From Coix lacryma-jobi var. lacryma-jobi (taxonomy: Eukaryota; Streptophyta; Magnoliopsida; Poales; Poaceae): a stretch of 64,000 nt of DNA. Location of the stretch: positions 14,906,080-14,970,079 of the forward strand of contig CM019831.1 in assembly GCA_009763385.1 (NCBI GenBank), in the 5' to 3' direction. Positions 20,790 through 31,255 of the stretch are shown piece after piece. Position 1 is the stretch's first letter. Every line of letters starts with the position of its first letter. Made by a program: the position numbers and the translations under genes. The notes under the pieces were generated by a model, which searched no databases, was not told the origin of the DNA, and saw only the letters and a list, made by a program, of their open reading frames with translations.

Positions 20790-21050
20790 ATTGACCGACT
20801 TCTGACCGAGCGAAGCGGAGGCCCGGTATACATACCGTTCTTAGGGTTTCGCCTTGGTTGATTTCACTTGTAAGCCGTCATACGGCGTTGTACTCGAACT
20901 CTTGATTATAGTGAGGAGTGTTTGCTGGCTGGCGCCCGTGGTTTTTACCTTCCGCATTGGGAGGGTATTCCATGTCAAATCTTGTGTCTCTCTGTGGTTT
21001 GATCTTGTGTTCTTCCTCGTTTGTTCGTCGTCATTCACAAGAATACATAT
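20790..21050 (+). mobile_element. Copia-type LTR remnant
   Basis: The segment has the look of the R-U5 part of grass Copia LTRs: GATTATAGTGAGG, then CGCCCGTGGTTTTTACC, GGGAGGGTATTCCATGTCAAAT, CTTGTGTCTCTCTGTGG and TTCGTCGTCATTCAC. No matching second LTR or TSD was found, so it is a fragment. The assignment is by family resemblance only. Confidence 0.45.
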
Positions 21051-21160
21051 TTCTAAATTATAATCTTCAACAACCATGAAATTAAATAACCATATTGTTA
21101 TACATTAGGAAATATATTTATTTTAATAGCTTATGAAGAATAGAAAATGTTTAATGTACA

Positions 21161-21723
21161 CACTAGTAGAGGATGGGCCTTTAGTCCCGGGTCCTAGGGA
21201 CCTTTAGTCCCGGTTCTGGACCCGGGACTACGGTTCCGGGACTAAAGGTTTGCTACAGTATTCAACCCGGGACTAAAGGTTTGGAATAAAAACGAAAAAA
21301 TGTTGTGGCTGTGGAGATTCGAACTCAAGACCGCACAGTTAGCCTTCACGTGCGCGCGTTACCAACTGAGCTACACTACACATCTAACAGAATAGGATAC
21401 TCCTTCTTTTTAAATTGTGTCTGGAAGGACCTTTAGTCTCGGTTGGTGTTACCAACCGGGACTAAAAGGTCCTTTAGTCCCGGTTGGTAATACCAACCGG
21501 GACTAAAGGTAGGACCTTTAGTCCCGGTTGGTATTACCAACCGGGACTAAAGAACACTGACCCTTTAGCCCCGGTTGCCTCTCGGTTGCCTCGAGGAAAA
21601 GGAACCTTTAGTCCCGGTTGGTGTTACCAACCGGGACTAAAGAACTTTTAGCCCCGGACACAAAAATATTCGAGGCTAATGTCCGAATCTGTCTATCGCC
21701 CAAAGGCCATTTCTCTAGTAGTG
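21161..21723. mobile_element. Non-autonomous CACTA element, 563 bp (TSD ACA)
   Basis: The left end CACTAGTAGAGGATGGGCC and the right end, CACTACTAGAGAAATGGCC on the minus strand, match as terminal inverted repeats. ACA flanks both (21158-21160, 21724-21726). The subterminal repeats are CCTTTAGTCCCGGTTGGT and its complement, giving long hairpins at 21465-21555. This is a different family from the CTTTGCCGAGTG elements. It also carries a tRNA-like block (21309-21385). Confidence 0.92.
21309..21385 (-). other. tRNA-like block inside a second CACTA family
   Basis: On the minus strand TAGCTCAGTTGG (21362-21373) is a perfect tRNA A box, including the D-loop GG, and GTTCGAATC (21316-21324) is a perfect B box. 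The T stem pairs at three of five positions and the acceptor stem does not pair, so it is a tRNA relic, not a working gene. It is closer to a real tRNA than the blocks at 11330, 12649 and 16974. Confidence 0.65.
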
Positions 21724-23428
21724 ACAAATCATATAGAAATAACATAACATTGACAAATCACTTTTAAACTATATTAATACTATATGATTGAAACATTATG
21801 TATCAGTATTAGTAATTCAATTTTAAGCACTCTATGATATATAAAACAATACTAAACATATATAAGTCTGTGATATAGCAAATTTAACAAGTTCGGTGCT
21901 AGGGTACAATATGAGTTTTAACTTAATTAATTCGTGGAAAACAATACTACTAGGACTTAAACTCTTTTTAATAAAAATATAATTTTTAATAAAAGATGGA
22001 AAAACACTCATCTTTTTACCTAACATGTAAAAAATTGCACAACTCGATTGAAAGTCGAAAGTAAAACTATGATTTATGAAGTCACAAAGAACGATGCAAC
22101 TGGGGCTTACATATTTTAATATTATGTTCAACTAAATACATATCATGTTAGAAAAAAAAGAGATAAATATTAGCTTTGCATCTAGAAATCTCTAATGGAG
22201 TCTCCATGTTAATCCTCATGAGACATGTTAATCATCATGAGACTTAATTGATAGGAAAAATAGATCCTAGAAATTCTCACAAAAATCCATAACATTTGAC
22301 TATCGATCGATTTAGCATATTAGATCGATTTTATAAATTATTGCCCATCCTTCCTATTGTGTAAAACAACACAAGGCAACACATGACTCTATTGACACTA
22401 CCCACATATTCCTTCAACAAACATGATCTAAAGAATAACTAAATTTGCATCTATATAATTATCCATGTACTCTTATTACGATAAATAATTTACATAACTC
22501 AATCTTTATCATTTTATTTGAAAATAAAATATCATCTAAAATCTACATAGAAAAATTACCCACATATTTTCTTAAAAAATCATAATAACATAAAGCATGT
22601 ATATATTTATACATTTCCCACTTCTATTAATTATAATACATTAAGATTTGATCAAAGTAGGCATGCATGAGCGAAAAATATATATTATTTTCCATAAAAT
22701 AGTTTTCAACAGTTCATATCTAATGATACTAACAAATAGTTTAATGTCATATTAGTAGTCATTACATATAATTTATATATCTTGTTGCTTTAGATATATT
22801 AATGTATTTTAATTAAATATTTGATATGTCTAAATTCACGGTATAATCATAACTGCACATATAACTCCTTGATAGGAAAATTCAATAATTGTGAGAAGTA
22901 TGCGAGACCACTGATAGCTACTTTTTTCTAACATTTGTCTCCAACGTAGGTGTGCAGGTTTCAAATGATTGCTTTTGCTATTGCAGTATTTAAGAATGTG
23001 CTCTAAGACCAAAAATTCTTATAGTTAAATTGTACAAAAAACTAGAGTAAATAAAAAAATCACAAGAGTTTTAATGTGATGGCAAAAAATAGAGTAGTCA
23101 ACATGAATAAATTTGAAAAATTTAATTGAGATTCTTGCCTTCATAAGATATATGATAACAACAACAAGAACCGTCATAGTTAACGGCAAGATTTCAAACT
23201 AGTTACATATGTAAAACATAAAAAATGCCATATAAAATGTAAAAAATACGAATATGAATGAAAATCATATAAATCAATCTATTGCAAAAAATTAATTAAT
23301 AAATTTATGATAATTGGATATAGACTATATGAAATATAGACTATATGAAATATAGACTATGTCTATTCTGTAAAAATAAACGATTCTTAGTCAGATCTAT
23401 TAAATGACATATATCTCAAAAAAATTCT

Positions 23429-23456
23429 AACCCGTGAGCACGGGTTGATGGACTAG
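23429..23456 (+). mobile_element. Helitron 3' terminus (hairpin plus CTAG, then T)
   Basis: AACCCGTGAGCACGGGTT forms a short GC hairpin (23429-23446). Six bases on comes CTAG (23453-23456) followed by T, the 3' end structure of plant Helitrons. The 5' end was not found; it may be anywhere upstream in the AT-rich intron. No Rep/helicase gene is present. Confidence 0.65.
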
Positions 23457-23540
23457 TTATCATAATTTAAATTTCTCTAACTTTGACAACTATCACATAA
23501 AAAGATATCTAGATGTCAAATCAATACCACTACTGTGCTA

Positions 23541-23684
23541 CTCCCTCCATTCCAAATTATAAGTCGCTTTGCGTTTTTTGGTACAACCATTTTGTTATGC
23601 ACTTAGATAAAATATATGTCTAGATACATAGCAAAACAGATGTACTAAAAAGTCATAGCGAATTATAATTTGGAACGGAGGGAG
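23541..23684. mobile_element. Stowaway MITE, 144 bp (TSD TA)
   Basis: The ends CTCCCTCCATTCCAAATTATAA and (inverted) CTCCCTCCGTTCCAAATTATAA are the Stowaway/Tc1-mariner type and are flanked by TA (23539-23540, 23685-23686). No coding capacity. Confidence 0.95.
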
Positions 23685-24833
23685 TACCAATTTAAAATAA
23701 GAGAAAGCTTTTAAAAATATTCTTTTCAAAAAAAATAATATTACTAACCATGCAAAAAATAGAAAATAAAGTTTCTCATGCCTCCATGATTTTTTTGCCA
23801 TGCATTTTTATCTTAAATAAACACACTTGGATCCACTAATATTTGAATGCTTGCGAGACAAAATATAGGATGATATCCTTTGTATTAAATTTCACAATTT
23901 TTTATAGGAAATTTTGGAATCTAAACAATCTCAAATAAAAGAAAGCTTCAACTATCAGGTAGTAGATTTCATCGTGAATACTTTGGTATAGGTTACGCAT
24001 CCGTGTGAGTGTAGTAGTATCCTATTATTAAAAAATATTTAAAACTGCTAAAAATAAATTTCAGTCAATAAAATATTATTCTACTCAAGCAGAAATATTT
24101 CAGTCAATATATTTAAATGACCTAAAATAGCTACTTACACAATCAACTGCCTTCAAGTATTAGTATGGCTTAAAATAAATTGTTAGTGTGTGTCATTGGT
24201 TTGTAATTCATTTAAGCAAATCATTTCACGATTTCTAGACCACAGAAATATGTACTTGTCACTCATGCATGCTTATATACTTTGCTTGATCTGTGCTTAA
24301 GAGGCACATAGTATGTATGTTTAATTTAGTTTCCTTTTATATATCTGAGTTGTAGAAGCTCAATTTAGGAGCGTCCAGGCCTACTTCATGGTCTTTTTAT
24401 TTCAAAATATAGCATAAGTAGGCAACTTATATGTATATTTGAGGTGCTATATGAGTATATTCACAATATATAATGATAACCGTAGGTAGTTTAGATTTAA
24501 ATTTAGGACGTTACTTTAGAGTGTCTTTCGTAATATCAGGTGTAGTAGGTATATATAGATTTATGTGTCACTTTATATATATATATATCATATTAACAGA
24601 AAATAGAATATCCTTGAAGGCCAAAACTCAAGGAAATCGTGAAAACCACCAAGTAAATTATTCCTGGCAGCTAACCCTCAATGAAGGGCCGCAAAGGATA
24701 CTGAGGAAGGGAAATTTTATTACCTTGGGGATCGACCGACACAAATGATTTTCTTGTGGTCTAGGTGCCAGGAATTTAAAGACGAGGCAAAAAAAAATCA
24801 CATGGTGATTAGGAAATTCATACCAAATGTTTT

Positions 24834-25022
24834 GGCCGTGTTTGGTTCCGTGTTTCTCTGCGTTGCGGTTGGGAGAAGCGGAAAAATCCCGCCAAACGCC
24901 CTGCGGCCAACGCGTGATGCCCGGAAAAAACGAACGTGAGCGTATGATTTCCAGAACGCGGCTCCAGAGGCGCGTTCGCTTAAACACGGTCGCGCGATGG
25001 CGGTCGTAGAACCAAACAGGCC
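24834..25022. mobile_element. Small inverted-repeat element
   Basis: GGCCGTGTTTGGTTC near the left and, inverted, GGCCTGTTTGGTTC near the right bound a 190-bp GC-rich island in AT-rich intron DNA. Inner words (GCGGTTGGGAG, GCGCGATGGCGG) are also GC-rich. No target duplication was seen, so the type is open. Confidence 0.6.
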
Positions 25023-25093
25023 GGTGTTCTGTGAGAATTTCTATGATGTTTTCTAGCAATTCTCTTTGAATGATTGAAGTGGATGATTCATTA

Positions 25094-25361
25094 GAGCATA
25101 TTCGCAGTGTATAGACACGGTGGTATGTCTTCAGCTGGGTCCCATGATGACAAGATACTACCTAATAATTCACCATCAATGTATAGACACAGAGAGTGAG
25201 TCTTTGTATTCACTGATTTGAAAGAGAAGAGAGAAGATAAGAGCTGGTTCTATGTATGGAATCGAGTTCTTCATAGACCCAGATACACAGTGTATAGAAC
25301 CGGGTCCTATACTCGCATTTAATGCATGGACACACCCTAGAACCCCACACTGTGGATGCTC
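25094..25361. mobile_element. Tourist-like MITE, 268 bp (TSD TTA)
   Basis: GAGCATATTCGCAGTGTA and (inverted) GAGCATCCACAGTGTGGG are the ends, with TTA on both sides (25091-25093, 25362-25364). It lies in intron 2, about 200 bp before exon 3. Confidence 0.85.
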
Positions 25362-25561
25362 TTAGAGCCTTCATCATTTAGTAATAGTAAGATATAACTA
25401 AGTAAGCATTGTGTGTGTGTATAGGCGCGCGCGTGTCTTTTTTGGTACACAGTTGTATCAACATTGATAAGCTGCTATTCGCCTTTTGTTGAAATGTCAT
25501 TTCTTGATCGATGAACCAACGACTACAGGACAGGATAAAACATCAAATTACTTGTTTGCAG

Positions 25562-26140
25562 AGTTTGGATGAGGATGTGGAGATGGCCATGAAGACGGAA
25601 GCTGCAAAGCAATGGATAGAGGAATTTAAAGTTGTTGGCCGGCAGGCAGATATATGGTCCCTTTACGACAACAATCTAGTGGTGCAACCCGTGTATGGGA
25701 TTGCTGGCGTTGGCAAATCATATATTGTCAAACACGTCTACTACAAGCAAGTGATTGATCGACACAGTTATTTTCAAAAGTTCGGTTGGGTGGATGTGCA
25801 CCATCCATTGAATTTAAGGGACTTCTCATGGAGCTTACTCTTGGATTTGCACTCGGGGTCCCTCCAACATGGCAGCATGTTGAGAATCAAAGACCCGATT
25901 CAAGATTGTCGTGAGCTTCTGCGGCGGCAGCACCCATGTCTCATTGTCATTGATGGTTTGCGGTCCACGGATGAGTGGGACTTAATCAAAGCAGTCTTGG
26001 TCTTTGAACATGGTGATAATAAAAACCGCATCATTGTTATTACACATGAAGAAAGTGTCGCCAACTACTGCTCAAAATCCAGTTGGTGGAACGTTCAAGG
26101 CCTAGAAATCGACGACGCTTTTGAGCTCTTCAAAAAAAGG
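25562..26140 (+). CDS. NLR exon 3: nucleotide-binding domain with intact P-loop
   Basis: The acceptor is TTGTTTGCAG (ends 25561), and the exon reads SLDEDVEMAMKTEAA in phase 0. It carries a good Walker A motif, GIAGVGKS, preceded by QPVY and followed by YIVKHVYYKQ. A kinase-2-like CLIVIDGL lies in the middle (the family usually has two acidic residues; here one). RIIVITHE follows in the RNBS-B position, then LEIDDAFELFKKR before the GT at 26141. This is the ATP-binding switch of the receptor. No lesion was seen in the 193 codons. An ATG at 25511 just upstream opens the same frame but lies in the likely intron. Confidence 0.85.
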
Positions 26141-26953
26141 GTAACCTGCTGGTCTACTCATATAAGCACATATTTATTTATTATATTAATCCTATGTCGT
26201 GTTAACATGTACATAACTACTACTACAACCTTTTTAAAAAACAAGTGTAAAGCACTTCTGTCCCATGCATGCCAATGTTAGTTTTTCCTCTTCATTTGTA
26301 CCTAAAAACATTCAATCCATGATGTGTATTAGGATCCCACCCAACTAAAGGATCCCAATGTAATTACATGTTCATGTTTTATACCTACAACTAATAAAGT
26401 TACATATATTAATTTTCACTCTTTTTTACTGTCTTCATATATATTCTGAGGGAAATTTTAGCTTATTTTTATAATGACAGCATATCTCCCACTTTTTTTT
26501 TTTTGCTGTTTTAACAATCCACAATGTCCACGCTAGGTTTAATCATCTGCTACTATGTGATTATAGTGACTGTTGTTCAGGCTGCGCTAGGTAGCACCTA
26601 GTAGCTTCGTCTTACTGCTCATCCAGAAAGAATCAAGAGTCAATTTAGGGTTTTTTAGAAAAGAGCATATATTGATATCCTACCCAGCTTCTGTATCGAC
26701 TAATGTATATGATTGTCTATTATTACAAGCAAGCCAAGCAAAGTCCAAGGAATAATCTTAAAAACGAAGTTATTTAGGTTTCCGTTTTGCCATTGATTAT
26801 GCATATCTAAAAAAAATTATATGGAAACAATATATAGTAAATCTTTGCGTAAACAATAATATATGCTATATTTTAATACTAGATATTATTGCCATTTAGA
26901 CCCTGTAAAACCCATGATTATTTATTTTTTGTTTTCAATTCATTGCACGGCAG
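26141..26953. other. Intron 3 of the NLR
   Basis: AT-rich, GT at 26141 and AG at 26952-26953. Nothing else identified; a T-rich tract lies at 26494-26504. Confidence 0.7.
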
Positions 26954-27317
26954 GCATCAAAGACTGAAGAACCTTGGAGTTGGAGTAGCTGGCCCAGAGA
27001 GCCTAGCCCCGCGGACATTGAGGGAGCAAAAACGATCCTACAAAAATGTGGTGGACTACCCCAAGTAATAGTTGCTGTAGGTGACTTCATGGCCGATGGA
27101 TGGAGATTCAAATACTATGATGACAACTTCATGGGGGTGTTAGAGACCCACCCAGCATTTGGCAGTTTAAGGGGTCTGTTTGACTGGGTGCATTCCTACT
27201 TCCATTCCTGCCCGGACTGGCTGAAGCCGTGTATCTTCTATCTGTCAATCTTCCCTGTGAACCACAAGATTCGGCGGAGGCGTTTAGTGAGGCGGTGGAT
27301 CGCAGAAGGCTACTCAA
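26954..27317 (+). pseudogene. NLR exon 4a: GLPL to RNBS-D part of NB-ARC
   Basis: The exon opens ASKTEEPWSWSS in phase 0 and carries CGGLPQVIVAVGDF (the GLPL motif of ARC1). LKPCIFYLSIFP and VRRWIAEGYS follow (RNBS-D and the usual start of ARC2). At codon TCA-A the coding sequence is cut by the MITE at 27318, which introduces a TGA at 27332-27334. The ARC2 part resumes at 27545. Confidence 0.85.
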
Positions 27318-27541
27318 CACTACTGGAAACTTGAAATTCCCTCACGGTGCACTACCGTCAGGGAAAATAAAAATATTTTCATGAAAATGTGCATATCGTC
27401 ATAAAAACTAAAAATATCGCCATGAAATTTTTTACGGTGCACTTACCGTCAGGGAAAATAAAAAAACCGTCAGGGCTAGCTCGACAGGGTAATTCCAGTT
27501 TTCACCGATGTTGGTCAGGGAATTTCAAGTTTCCAGTAGTG
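27318..27541. mobile_element. CACTA-type MITE inside an NLR exon (TSD CAA)
   Basis: The ends are CACTACTGGAAACTTGAAAT and, inverted, the same text for 20 bases. CAA flanks both sides (27315-27317, 27542-27544). Removing the element with one CAA joins the reading frame exactly at the serine-arginine after IAEGY. Inside, CCGTCAGGGAAAAT repeats occur. A 224-bp element in a coding exon knocks the gene out unless spliced. Confidence 0.92.
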
Positions 27542-27544
27542 CAA

Positions 27545-28743
27545 GGGACACCAAAGAAAGGACTGCCGAGGAGAACGGGGAGGAGTCCTTTCTCCATCTC
27601 CGCAAGCTAAACATGATCCAAGTGCCAGGATCGACAGTTCTGACAGGTATCATGAGGATGCCCTTGTGCCAAGTCAATGGTTTCTTCCGTGAATACATTA
27701 TCTCACGTTCAATGGAAGAGAACCTTGTGTTTGAACTACAGGGGCATTGCAGCATGAATTCGCAGCACACGGGACGGCATCTGACCATTGGGAGCACCTG
27801 GGACAGAGACAGGATTGTGTATCAGAGCATCGACTTCTCACGTCTGCGGTCACTGACTGTTTTTGGAAGGTGGGAGCCATTCTTTATCTCTGACAAGATG
27901 AGGATCGTCCGGGTGCTGGATCTGGAGGACGCATCGTCAGTAACAGATGCTGACCTCGAACAGATGGTCAAGCTGCTGCGTCGTCTCAAGTTCCTCTCCT
28001 TAAGAGGGTGTAAAGAGATCACTCGCCTGCCGGATTCCATCGGTGGCCTCAGGCCCTCAGGCAGCTACAGACTCTGGACATCAGACACACCTCCGTTATG
28101 GCGCTTCCACGAAGCATCACCAACCTACAGAAACTACAGCACATTCGTGCCGGCACGACCGTACAATCGGATGATGATAGCAGCAGTGTTGAAAGCCCAC
28201 CACCACCACCATCGTCGTCGTCAACAAGAGTAGATGCGGCAGGATCAGTGGTGGCATCGTCGATCAGCAGGCCACGTGCTGCCGCCACCATTGTTCGGAT
28301 GCCCGGTTTCCGGCTGCGGCCAAGCCATCATCTGCAGCTGTTTCCTGGCCCTCAGAACAATAATGGTGGCATTGAGGTGCCGGGAGGGATTGGGAAGATG
28401 GTGACCTTAAACAATATCAGTGTCATCAATGTCAGCGTTGCAAGCGGGCGGCTTGTGCTGGAAGAGCTCAAGAACCTTACCCAGTTGCGCAAGCTTGGAG
28501 TGTCCGGCATCAAGCAGGACAACTGTAAGGAGTTGTGCTCTGCCATCTCGGGTCATGCCCATCTGGAATCCTTGTCATTGTGGCTTGACAAGAACCTAGC
28601 TGCTGGTTTGGATGCCATCTCCCCACCTCCTAAGAAACTAGAGAGCCTTAAGCTATATGGACATGTAGACAAGCTGCCAGGATGGATCAAGCTGTTGTCC
28701 AAGCTCAGAAAATTGAAACTACAGCTGATGACCATGATCACAC
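27545..28743 (+). pseudogene. NLR exon 4b: end of NB-ARC and leucine-rich repeats
   Basis: The frame continues RDTKERTAEENGEESF. The usual MHD motif position reads QVNGFFREYIISR, so H and D are replaced. Leucine-rich repeats begin near RVLDLEDASSVT and LKFLSLRGCKEITRLPDSIGG. At 28047-28062 an exact 8-bp tandem duplication (CCTCAGGC twice) shifts the frame. With one copy the text runs on as LRQLQTLDIRHTS in the next frame, through a proline/serine-rich insert (about 28180-28270), and on to further repeats (LEELKNLTQLRKLGVSG, LESLKLYGHVDKLPGW). The Copia element cuts it after 28743. Confidence 0.85.
28047..28062 (+). repeat. 8-bp tandem duplication causing an NLR frameshift
   Basis: CCTCAGGC occurs twice in a row in the LRR coding region. 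One copy gives an unbroken LRR frame (GLRQLQTLDI); two copies shift it. The form is that of an excision footprint or slippage. Confidence 0.85.
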
Positions 28744-29035
28744 TGAAAGAAACATAGGCGCACTTGAAGCTTCTAGTGGAACACCGGCCTCCAAACACAG
28801 AGGTCACGGTGGTTACGTGTTAATTAGATACCTGCACAACATGGTGCGGTTACAAATATATATGGAGGAGATATGACCGGCTAGAGACAAAACTAGGAAA
28901 GACTAAATTTAGTAACAAGAATCCTAGGCCTGTACAACAATCTACAATCCTTAGCCGGTCATGACTCTTCCATATTTGGTTTGCTTACACGTCTATATTT
29001 AGGTATATCTATATTTAGTTACAAGATGTTTAACA
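28744..29035 (-). repeat. Copia 3' LTR (left on the plus strand)
   Basis: 292 bp, TG...CA ends on the plus strand. The polypurine tract TTGAGGGGGAG (minus strand, 29036-29047) lies directly inside it, which confirms the orientation. Confidence 0.95.
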
Positions 29036-29047
29036 CTCCCCCTCAAT

Positions 29048-31255
29048 CTAAATCTTCTCTAGATTAAGATTGCCCTTGAAAATCTCCAATTGTCGCACAG
29101 CTAACGGTTTTGTAAATCCATCAGCCACTTGGTCCCTTGTCGACACATGTTCAATATCAAGTAATCTTTTTGCAACTCTTTCACGAACAAAGTGATAGTC
29201 CACTTCAATATGCTTTGTTCTTGCATGAAAAACTGGATTTGCAGAGAGATATTTAGCTCCCATGTTATCACACCATAGCTTTGCTTTTCTCGGTGCTTGA
29301 ATTCCAATTTCTAACAACAAGATTTGAATCCACATAATTTCTGCAGTTGCATTGGCCAATGCTTTATATTCTGCTTTTGTACTTGATCTTGATACAGTCG
29401 CCTGCTTGCGTGCATTCCAGGAAACAAGATTTGAACCTAAGAAAATTGCAAAACCTCCTGTAGAGCGCCTATCATCAATACATCCAGCCCAATCTGCATC
29501 ACTGAAGCCGCTAACCAATAGAGAGGATATCTTCCCAATTTTTAGGCCGAGCTTCATAGTGTGTTTAATATACCGTAAAATCCTTTTAACTGCTGACCAA
29601 TGAACTGTAGTAGGAGCATGTAAATATTGACATACCTTGTTGACTGCAAAAGAAATATCTGGTCTTGTCAACGTCAAATATTGTAAAGCACCAACCATGC
29701 TTCTGTATTGTGTCGCATCACTAGGACCAAGTAAATCTCCTTTATGAACTGAAAGTTTTTCCGAGGTTGACATCGGTGTATTTACTGGTTTGCAATCACT
29801 CATGCCAACTCTCTTTAAAATATCTGAAGCATATTTTTCTTGAGACAAAATTATACCATCAGAGACTTTGTTTACTTCTATTCCAAGGAAATAATGTAGG
29901 TCACCCAAATCTTTCAAAGCAAACTCCTTATTAAGATCACTGAGTAAAGTTGTAGTTGCACTAGGCACTGAGCTCGCCACAATAATATCATCAACATAAA
30001 TAAGAACAAACATGCTAATATTTCCTTTGTTATAGAAGAACAAAGATGTATCCGCTCGTGATGGCTTAAAACCCAAACTCTGTAGTTTCATACTTAATCT
30101 AGAATACCACGCTCTTGGCGCTTGCTTAAGACCATACAAAGCTTTATCAAGTTTGCAAACATAATTAGGCAAAGATTTATCCTCATATCCTGGTGGTTGT
30201 CTCATGTAAACCTCTTCTTCCAAAACTCCATGTAAGAAAGCATTTTGCACATCTAACTGACGAAGACTCCATCCTCTTGACATAGCCACAGATAAAATGA
30301 CTCTGATTGTTGTTGCTTTTACTACAGGACTAAAAGTATCCTCATAATCTATACCATATCTTTGCTTAAAACCTTTTGCAACTAAACGAGCTTTGTATCT
30401 GTCAAGACTTCCATCAGCTTTTCTTTTTATCTTATAGACCCACTTTGAATCAATGATATTAATTCCTTTTCTAGGAGGTACTAAATGCCATGTCTTATTT
30501 TTCATTAACGCTGAGTATTCTAAATCCATAGCTTCTTTCCAATGTTTATTTCCAAAAGCTTCATTTAAATTTTGCGGTTCACCTGACGAAGTAAAGCAAC
30601 TGTATTTAATTGTGCCATCAGTATATACCTTCGGCTTTCGTATCCCGGACTGCAGTCTGGTTCTTGGGCGTGTTGTAATTTCCTCAGCAGGAGCCATACC
30701 AGCAGGTTCAGAACCTATTGGAGCAGATGAATGCGGCGCAGGAGAGGCAGGTGAATGCTGCGCGGGAGAATCTGGCGAATTGTCGCTGGCTTCTGGTTGG
30801 AGCGAACCAAGCAGCATTGGCGTTGGTTCAGAATCAGCATGAGCGCTAGTGCCATCATGAGCGCTAGTGCCATCATTGCCATCAGCAGTAGTATGAGCGC
30901 TAGTGCCATCATTGCCATCAGCACTAGTACCAGCGCCATTTGCTGGATCCACCCCGTGAGGCTCTTCAGAATTTGCTGCATCCACCCTGTTTTCTGCACA
31001 CACTTCATCACATGAGCTGTTAGAATTAAACATATGATCATTCGATAGTTCTCCCCCTTGATCAGATGTTGGTGGCCTAAGATCAGGAGGAAGGAGAGAG
31101 ATCTCATGGCGAAGACGTGCTCCTGCATTTGGATGAAGTTGGGCAAACGGAAAAATGTTTTCATCAAACGTGACATCCCGAGAGATATAAACTCGCCCTG
31201 TAGAAGGATCTAAGCACTTAAATCCTTTGTGTAAAGGACTATAGCCGAGAAAAAC
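29048..31255 (-). pseudogene. Copia pol, reverse transcriptase and RNase H part
   Basis: This frame carries the C-terminal half of the polyprotein. After a low-complexity stretch with repeated GNDGTSA units (about 30830-30935) comes the reverse transcriptase: WVYKIKRKADGSLDRYKARL, the palm LDVQNAFLHG, and the catalytic LIYVDDIIV. RNase H follows (GFSDADWAG, STKAEYKALA, WCDNMGAKYL), and the frame ends at 29048. It is open throughout but is separated from gag-integrase by a frameshift near 31250, where a run of five T replaces the six needed for the family reading (FFLGYS). The methionine at 31033 is internal. Confidence 0.92.

Larger units (their letters stand above)
19687..25561. other. Large intron 2 of the NLR, about 5.9 kb, transposon-filled
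   Basis: The intron between exons 2 and 3 is AT-rich and has no coding features of its own. Items that can be placed are a 36-bp duplication (19854-19925), a degenerate tandem region (20100-20650), a Copia LTR remnant (20790-21050), a CACTA element (21161-21723), a Helitron 3' end (23429-23456), a Stowaway MITE (23541-23684) and two further inverted-repeat elements (24834-25022, 25094-25361). A TA microsatellite lies at 24577-24590. I see nothing definable in 21730-23420 or 23690-24830. Confidence 0.6.
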
